Assembly: GCF_001945525.1 (NCBI RefSeq)
Contig: NZ_MPJW01000186.1
Span: forward strand, 1 to 39,173
From: Ileibacterium valens
GTDB taxonomy: Bacteria; Bacillota_I; Bacilli_A; Erysipelotrichales; Erysipelotrichaceae
Direction of reading: 5' to 3'
DNA: 39,173 bases
Part shown: one piece after another, positions 34,572-39,173 of the stretch
How the letters are laid out: each line of letters opens with the position of its first letter
Numbering within the stretch: the stretch's first letter is position 1
Translations under genes and position numbers: made by a program
The notes under the pieces: model-generated
Database searches by the model: none
What the model saw: only the letters and a program-made list of their open reading frames with translations
Told to the model about the DNA's origin: nothing

Positions 34572-34587
34572 TGGCACGTTTTTTGCT
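34572..34587 (+). promoter_or_regulatory. Sigma-54 (-24/-12) promoter of the PTS operon
   Basis: TGGCACGTTTTTTGCT is an exact match to the sigma-54 consensus TGGCAC-N5-TTGCW, with GG at 34573-34574 and GC at 34585-34586. It lies directly between the LevR-type activator gene and EIIA, with rpoN also in the locus. Confidence 0.93.
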
Positions 34588-34677
34588 GAATAAAGGGTGT
34601 AAGGCAAAAAGAAATAAATCAAAACAGTAAAAACCTGAATATCAGAACCAAAGCCGAACATCAAAGAGAGGAGAGAC

Positions 34678-34728
34678 ATGAAGAGGAGAATCGAAGGTAG
34701 AAAACAATTCAAAGCTGCAGATCCATAA
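34678..34728 (+). CDS. Predicted 16-residue leader peptide
   Basis: ATG to TAA, encoding MKRRIEGRKQFKAADP, with a strong GAGAGGAGAG site immediately upstream, inside the leader made from the sigma-54 promoter. Six of 16 residues are Lys or Arg. It may act in translation-dependent control of the operon. Only the ribosome site and the position support it. Confidence 0.45.
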   Translation: MKRRIEGRKQFKAADP

Positions 34729-34770
34729 ATTCTTCAGACTTATTCAGAAAACAGGATCTGACCGATCAAA

Positions 34771-34854
34771 ATGATCAAAGCAATAAAAAGAAATGCCTTA
34801 ATTGAGTGTAGAAAAGAAAGGAATTTACAACAGACAAAGGAAAAGAATTTATGA
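34771..34854 (+). CDS. Predicted 27-residue small ORF overlapping the EIIA start
   Basis: Begins MIKAIKRNALIECRKERN and ends at a TGA that overlaps the EIIA start codon as ATGA, a classic translational-coupling layout. Eight of 27 residues are Lys or Arg. Its own ribosome site is weak (AGGA 14 bases upstream), so it could be a chance frame. Confidence 0.3.
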   Translation: MIKAIKRNALIECRKERNLQQTKEKNL

Positions 34855-35264
34855 CCGAAATCATTCTCGCATCTCATGGATCGTTATCCAAGGGACTGCT
34901 GAATACCTTGTCCATGATCGTTGGAAATCCCGGTGATCATGTACGAGCTTATTCGCTGAATCCAGGAGAAAATCCAAGGGACTTTCTGAACGAGCTTGAA
35001 CTTGAAGTCACTCGATCAGAAAACCAGTACATCATCATGACTGACATTCAAGGCGGCAGCGTTCATACCGCTCTTTCAGAACTGATCCAGTACCCAAATG
35101 TTGCGCTGTTTTCCGGAATGAACCTGCCAATGGCTCTGGAAGTCCTGACTCGTTCTCAAAACGGAATCGATGAATCTGAATTTGAATCACTGATTGATTC
35201 ATCACGAATGGGCATTGGATTGCTGCATCACACCCTCACCGCTTCAGCGGATGAAGAATTTTAG
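34851..35264 (+). CDS. PTS mannose/fructose-family EIIA
   Basis: A 137-residue cytosolic phosphocarrier that takes phosphate from HPr and passes it to EIIB. The active-site His9 is in ILASHGSLSKG. The MTDIQGGSVHTAL and GMNLPMALEVL stretches are standard for the mannose family. AGGA lies nine bases before the ATG. First structural gene of a five-gene operon, separated from EIIB by 11 bp. Confidence 0.92.
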   Translation: MTEIILASHGSLSKGLLNTLSMIVGNPGDHVRAYSLNPGENPRDFLNELELEVTRSENQYIIMTDIQGGSVHTALSELIQYPNVALFSGMNLPMALEVLTRSQNGIDESEFESLIDSSRMGIGLLHHTLTASADEEF

Positions 35265-35275
35265 GAGGATATCAA

Positions 35276-35746
35276 ATGATTACATTAACACGCGTTGATC
35301 ATCGTCTGCTTCATGGCCAGATCGCTTTTTCCTGGACCACTGACCGCAATGCCAACTGCATTTTAATCGCAAACGACGCAGTCATTAAAGACGATCTGCG
35401 GAAAACCTCATTGAAACTGGCTAAACCCGCCGGCTGCAAGCTGGTCATCAAAAGCCTTGATGATTCCATCAAAGCGATTAACAGCGGAGTCACCGATAAA
35501 TACCGTCTGCTGATTGTGGTTGAATCCATCGCTGATGCCAAAAAACTGATCGATGGATGTTCTTGTGTCAAATCATTAAATCTGGGAGGAACGAAAGCCG
35601 CTTCAAATACCCGACAGATTTCAAAAGCCATGAACATCACAGATCAGGATGCTGCAGATCTTAAAGAACTGATGAACAGAGGAGTTGAAGTTGAAATTCG
35701 AATGCTGCCTCAGGATAAGAAAATCGATGCAGCCAGTTTGATCTGA
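35276..35746 (+). CDS. PTS mannose/fructose-family EIIB
   Basis: A 156-residue cytosolic subunit that transfers phosphate from EIIA to the incoming sugar. RVDHRLLHGQ carries the phosphorylated His13. LNLGGTKA and the DLKELMNRGVEVEIRMLP end are family typical. AGGAGG precedes the start. Confidence 0.93.
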   Translation: MITLTRVDHRLLHGQIAFSWTTDRNANCILIANDAVIKDDLRKTSLKLAKPAGCKLVIKSLDDSIKAINSGVTDKYRLLIVVESIADAKKLIDGCSCVKSLNLGGTKAASNTRQISKAMNITDQDAADLKELMNRGVEVEIRMLPQDKKIDAASLI

Positions 35747-35797
35747 ACAACAAAATAAAAAGAATCAATTCATTCATTCTCAGAGAAAGGAAATCTT

Positions 35798-36574
35798 ATG
35801 ACAATCGTACATGCTCTGCTGCTAGGCGCTCTTGCATTTATTGGCAAACTCGATCTGGCAACGGGAACCTCAATGATCTCCCGCCCGATCGTATTAGGAC
35901 CTCTTGTTGGTCTGGTACTTGGCAATTTTGAAGCCGGAGTCAAAATTGGAGCCACACTGGAACTGGCTTTTCTTGGTCAGTACTCAGTTGGAGCCTACAT
36001 TCCACCTAATGTAATCGTTGGCGGAATTCTTGGTACCGCTTTTGCGATCACAACCGGAAAAGGAGCAGATATCGCATTCACAATGGCATTCCCAATCGCC
36101 ATGCTGATGCAGATTATCGATAACCTGTTATTTTCCATCGTACGCCCAATGCTCGCTAAGGTTGCAGACCGATATGCCGAGCAGGGAAATCCAGGAGGAA
36201 TCGATCGAATTCACTTTGCCTGTGGTCTGATTACCTGTACTGCTTTATTTATCGTAACCGCTGCTGGATACGCTTTAGGATCCGCTCACATCCAGGCTTT
36301 TGTCGATGCCATCCCCGAAGTTATTACAAAGGGACTGAGCATCGCCTGTGGAATTCTCCCAGCATTAGGATTTGCGATGCTTGCCCGAATGGTTATGAGT
36401 GGAAAAGTACTCCCATTCTTCTTTCTTGGATTTGCCGTTGCAGCCTATTTCGGACTGCCGATCGTTGCCATCGCAGTTCTTGGAGTATTGCTTGTAGCCA
36501 TTATGATGAACAACTATGGATTTGCTTCACCGCAGGCTGAAGCCATTGTGGAGGTAGAAGATGACGACTTCTAA
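35798..36574 (+). CDS. PTS mannose/fructose-family EIIC
   Basis: A 258-residue membrane channel subunit with about seven hydrophobic helices. KIGATLELAFLGQYSVGAYIPPNVIVGGILGTAFAI is the conserved EIIC-man core. GAAAGGAAA lies upstream of the ATG. The acidic tail (EVEDDDF) overlaps the EIID start by 14 bp. Confidence 0.94.
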   Translation: MTIVHALLLGALAFIGKLDLATGTSMISRPIVLGPLVGLVLGNFEAGVKIGATLELAFLGQYSVGAYIPPNVIVGGILGTAFAITTGKGADIAFTMAFPIAMLMQIIDNLLFSIVRPMLAKVADRYAEQGNPGGIDRIHFACGLITCTALFIVTAAGYALGSAHIQAFVDAIPEVITKGLSIACGILPALGFAMLARMVMSGKVLPFFFLGFAVAAYFGLPIVAIAVLGVLLVAIMMNNYGFASPQAEAIVEVEDDDF

Positions 36575-37382
36575 TAACAAGATCATTAACAAAAAAGATC
36601 TCAAAAAAATGTTCTGGCGTTCTCTTTCCATGGAATATTCCTGGCATTATGAACGTCAAATGCATATGGGTTTCTGCCATATGATCAACGATGGACTCAA
36701 AAAGATTTATAAGGATAAACCGGAAGAACTATCAAAAGCTCTGCAAAGACACATGGAATTTTTCAACATCACCGCTGCGTTGGCTCCATTTGTCGGCGGG
36801 ATTACCCTGGCGATGGAAGAGATGAATGCCAATGATCCAGATTTTGATACTTCAAGTATTAACTCTGTTAAAGCCGCATTGATGGGTCCTCTTTCTGGAA
36901 TTGGTGATTCGCTGCTTTTAGGAACCTTAAGAATTCTTGCCGTTGGAATTGGCGCTTCCCTTTCCATGCAGGGCAACCCGTTAGGACCAATTATCTTCCT
37001 GTTAGTATTCAATGTTCCCTGTTTTATCCTGCGCTGGTTCTGCTCTACAAAAGCCTATGAACTTGGAGCCAATTATCTCTCAAAGCTGCAGGCTTCTGGA
37101 ATGATGGAAAAATTCATGCTGGCAGCAGCTATCCTTGGAGCCATCGTAATCGGTGGTATGACCAAAGAGCTGGTCAGCATCAGCACTCCGCTTACATTAG
37201 GATCTGGTGAATCGGCTACAACGATTCAATCCATTCTTGATTCACTGCTTCCTGGAATGCTTGGTTTGTTTGCAACAGGAATCTATTACAAACTGCTTGA
37301 AAAGAAAGTAAACGTCATCTGGGTATTACTCGGAACTGCACTGATTGGAATTCTTGGGGCCTGGACTGGAATTCTTGGATAA
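36561..37382 (+). CDS. PTS mannose/fructose-family EIID
   Basis: A 273-residue membrane partner of EIIC. The WRSLSMEYSWHYERQMHMGFCHMINDGLKKIY start, the MEFFNITAALAPFVGGITLAMEE segment and the MGPLSGIGDSLLLGTLRILAVGIGASLSMQGNPLGPIIF signature are all typical of EIID. The start overlaps EIIC, so translation is probably coupled. About 250 bp follow before the next gene. Confidence 0.94.
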   Translation: MTTSNNKIINKKDLKKMFWRSLSMEYSWHYERQMHMGFCHMINDGLKKIYKDKPEELSKALQRHMEFFNITAALAPFVGGITLAMEEMNANDPDFDTSSINSVKAALMGPLSGIGDSLLLGTLRILAVGIGASLSMQGNPLGPIIFLLVFNVPCFILRWFCSTKAYELGANYLSKLQASGMMEKFMLAAAILGAIVIGGMTKELVSISTPLTLGSGESATTIQSILDSLLPGMLGLFATGIYYKLLEKKVNVIWVLLGTALIGILGAWTGILG

Positions 37383-37632
37383 AAATACAAAAAGATCAAA
37401 AATCTTAACTCTAAGCACTCTGATCCATATCAGAACAACTTTTATCAACTATAGCCAGAAGTTCGCAGCTTTCGGCACAGCTCTAACCTGTCTGGAGCAG
37501 GAATGTTCAAAAAAGAAATCATGATGCTAAGCGAAACCATGGATAGAATTTCCTGCTCCTCATTCTTTTTAAATCAACTGTTTCAAATACGAAACCAGAA
37601 TAAATCGATGAAAAATCAAAGGAGAAAAGAAA

Positions 37633-38646
37633 ATGTCTGAAGTAAAAACTATGCTGAATTTTGATGAGGAAAAAGTAAGATCCGATCACCAGAATGGAGT
37701 CGATCTGATCCCGGCTGCTGAAGCCATTGTAGATGAAATCTGCAATCAGGGATATTCCAATATTTTCCTGGTAGGAATCGGAGGAACTGTGTTTTACGCT
37801 GGCCAGATCAAACACACAATTCGTCAGCTTGGATGTACCTTACCAATCTATGTAGAAAACGCTGCTGACCTTCTCTATGAAGGAAATGCAAATCTGAATA
37901 AGGATTCTGTGATCGTTATCGCTTCGCTGTCTGGAAATACGATTGAAGTTGAACAGTTTATCGATAAAGCTCATGAAATTGGATGCCGTGTAATTGGATA
38001 TGTGGAAAAACTGAATACTCCATTGGCTGAAAAATCTGATTATCTTGTCAATACAGTCGGCGGTGAATACTACTGGTGGTATACAGTGGCTCTTCGATTC
38101 ATGAAAAATGCCGGGCAGTTTGATGACTATGATCAGCTGATGGAACAGATTAAGGCTTTGCCTGACAATGTCGTACAGATTTATAAGGATGCAGATGATC
38201 AGATGAAAGAATACGCTGAAAAATATTGCGATGAGCCAATCACCTATCTGATAGCTTCTGGAAACTTGGAAGACTGGGCCATGTGCTATGGAACCTGCAT
38301 CATGGAAGAAATGCAGTGGATGAAAACAAGACCTGTTTCTGGAGCTAACTTCTTCCATGGCACTCTTGAAGTCGTTGATCGCGATATTCCGGTTATGGTA
38401 ATCAAAGGTGAAGATCAGACTCGTCCACAGATGGATCGCGTTGAAAAATTCGTAAATAGAATCTCCAGAAAAGTTACAGTATTTGATACGAAAGATTTCG
38501 ATCTGATCGGTATCGATGACAAATTCCGCGGAATTCTCTCTCCAATCGTCATGCGTTCTGCATTTATGCGCTTAAACGTTCATTTAGAAGAAGCCAGAAA
38601 GCATCCGATCGATATCCGCCGTTATTACAAAGCTCTTGACTACTAA
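37633..38646 (+). CDS. SIS-domain sugar-phosphate deglycase (FrlB/GfrF/FraB type)
   Basis: A 337-residue cytosolic enzyme with two SIS domains. The first contains VGIGGTVFYAGQIKHTI and ASLSGNTIEVEQF, the phosphosugar site. The second contains MEEMQWMKTRPVSGANFFHGTLE, where Glu226 and His242 are 16 residues apart, the same spacing as the Glu/His pair I recall as catalytic in the fructose-asparagine deglycase FraB. Enzymes of this type split a 6-phosphorylated Amadori compound into an amino acid and a hexose 6-phosphate. Its position after a mannose-family PTS under a LevR-type activator parallels Salmonella gfrABCDEF (fructoselysine and glucoselysine). Glucosamine-6-phosphate synthase isomerase-like or AgaS-like activity is less likely. 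AGGAG lies eight bases upstream. Confidence 0.85.
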   Translation: MSEVKTMLNFDEEKVRSDHQNGVDLIPAAEAIVDEICNQGYSNIFLVGIGGTVFYAGQIKHTIRQLGCTLPIYVENAADLLYEGNANLNKDSVIVIASLSGNTIEVEQFIDKAHEIGCRVIGYVEKLNTPLAEKSDYLVNTVGGEYYWWYTVALRFMKNAGQFDDYDQLMEQIKALPDNVVQIYKDADDQMKEYAEKYCDEPITYLIASGNLEDWAMCYGTCIMEEMQWMKTRPVSGANFFHGTLEVVDRDIPVMVIKGEDQTRPQMDRVEKFVNRISRKVTVFDTKDFDLIGIDDKFRGILSPIVMRSAFMRLNVHLEEARKHPIDIRRYYKALDY

Positions 38647-38750
38647 GAAAAAATTTGCGCAGTAAAGCAAAACAGACAATCAATATACACTGATTCAACC
38701 GCACTCTAGTTTCAAAAGATCAAGGAATCATGAATCAGGCCAAAGCGTTA

Positions 38751-38807
38751 AAAGGGGCTGTTAAATTTCGACTGATTTTTCATCAGCGAGATTTACAGCT
38801 CCTTTTT
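38751..38807. terminator. Long hairpin at the IS end, also likely terminator of the PTS operon
   Basis: AAAGGGGCTGTTAAATTTCG (38751-38770) pairs with 38787-38805 with two G-U pairs and one bulge. CTGAT/ATCAG (38772-38776, 38782-38786) extends the stem. T tracts follow on both strands. The outer GGGGCTGT sequence resembles the ends of IS1182-type elements. Confidence 0.6.
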
Positions 38808-38918
38808 CTATGCTTTTTATCTGATTCAATCCTGTTTTATGATGTGTTTTTCCGCTCAAGTCAATTTTTGAACGCACTGAAAAGAGCCAAAACTCAAAAA
38901 GACTGTTTATAATCTTTT

Positions 38919-39173
38919 TCAGATTTCGCTTTTCTGCTCCTTTAATTTTCCATAACGTTCGAGTTCTGGGCAACTCATCCGATTTCTGTTGTTTAATTTT
39001 CTGATATTGTGTCCCATGGCCACAATAAGCACCTCAAATTTTACGTTTTCCAGTCCCCGGCGTCTCAATCGGCTGTATCTGTAGTTTTCTTTAAGATCTC
39101 CGAAGGTTCCTTCCGCCTGAATGCTCCGGCTGACCATAATCTCATGTCCTGCATCTGAAGACATGTTCTCCCG
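38919..39173 (-). CDS. IS1182-family DDE transposase, C-terminal fragment
   Basis: The frame is open to the window edge, so only the last 84 residues are seen. RSIQAEGTFGDLKENYRYSRLRRRGLENVKFEVLIVAMGHNIRKLNNR is the conserved C-terminal block of IS1182/IS5-like transposases, including the catalytic-region Glu in QAEGTFGDLK. The product cuts and joins the ends of its own element. It cannot be told here whether the gene is complete beyond the edge. Confidence 0.88.
   Translation of the reverse strand, partial: RENMSSDAGHEIMVSRSIQAEGTFGDLKENYRYSRLRRRGLENVKFEVLIVAMGHNIRKLNNRNRMSCPELERYGKLKEQKSEI

Larger units (their letters stand above)
38751..39173 (-). mobile_element. Right end of an IS1182-type insertion sequence (partial)
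   Basis: The transposase C-terminus (38919-39173) plus about 170 bp of non-coding DNA ending in the hairpin with an IS-like GGGGCTGT terminus. The other end and any target duplication lie outside the window. The boundary at about 38751 is inferred. Confidence 0.6.

Noticed and set aside
38730-38912. 60-codon plus-strand frame starting MNQAKALKGAVKF
   Set aside because: It translates the IS-end hairpin; the AAGGA site is only three bases from the ATG and the product is not family-like.

Overview
The window looks like chromosomal DNA from an anaerobic low-to-mid GC Firmicute, most plausibly of the Erysipelotrichia type. This is an inference from gene content: strong AGGAGG-type ribosome sites, an LplABC-type sugar ABC transporter with YesL, an anaerobic class III ribonucleotide reductase, a FeoA-FeoA-FeoB-Cys-rich iron operon, and a sigma-54/LevR/mannose-type PTS locus. 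No 16S or other marker gene is present. By eye the GC content is 40-45%. No tRNA, rRNA or CRISPR array was seen.

Layout. 0-7.1 kb holds housekeeping and transport genes: a CtpE-like P-type ATPase, ispD, an ECF-transporter S component divergent from a MocR/PdxR-like regulator that lacks its C-terminal subdomain, and a uracil permease. 7.2-10.6 kb holds an unrecognised protein behind a near-consensus sigma-A promoter, then a damage-response-like pair: a Y-family polymerase followed by a small conserved protein, divergent from a LexA/CI-type self-cleaving repressor. 10.6-13.4 kb holds nrdD behind a long, structured leader. 13.5-21.8 kb is a sucrose/fructan-type locus: GH32 hydrolase, lipoprotein, LplC and a frameshifted LplB on the minus strand, divergent from a LacI-type regulator, YesL and a membrane-anchored protein on the plus strand. 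The shared 390-bp control region carries repeated TTAC-N4-GTAA-type motifs and a cre-like site. 21.9-25.4 kb is a decaying stretch: a small GNAT, a lipoprotein, a Gfo/Idh/MocA oxidoreductase interrupted at an A8 run, and a GH13 alpha-amylase lipoprotein pseudogene with a nonsense codon, two frameshifts and a lost C-terminus. 25.6-30.1 kb holds a DMT exporter, the feo operon and a small coiled-coil protein.

30.4-38.7 kb is the most striking unit. rpoN (sigma-54) is divergent from a LevR-type sigma-54 activator with AAA+, EIIA-, EIIB- and PRD-like modules. The activator is followed by an exact sigma-54 -24/-12 promoter, a 263-nt leader with two unannotated small ORFs, mannose-family EIIA-EIIB-EIIC-EIID, and a SIS-domain sugar-phosphate deglycase resembling FrlB/GfrF/FraB. 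By analogy with the Salmonella gfr locus, the likely job is uptake and phosphorylation of an Amadori compound (fructose- or glucose-amino acid) and release of the amino acid plus a hexose phosphate. The window ends inside an IS1182-type transposase whose element appears to end in a long hairpin just downstream of the deglycase.
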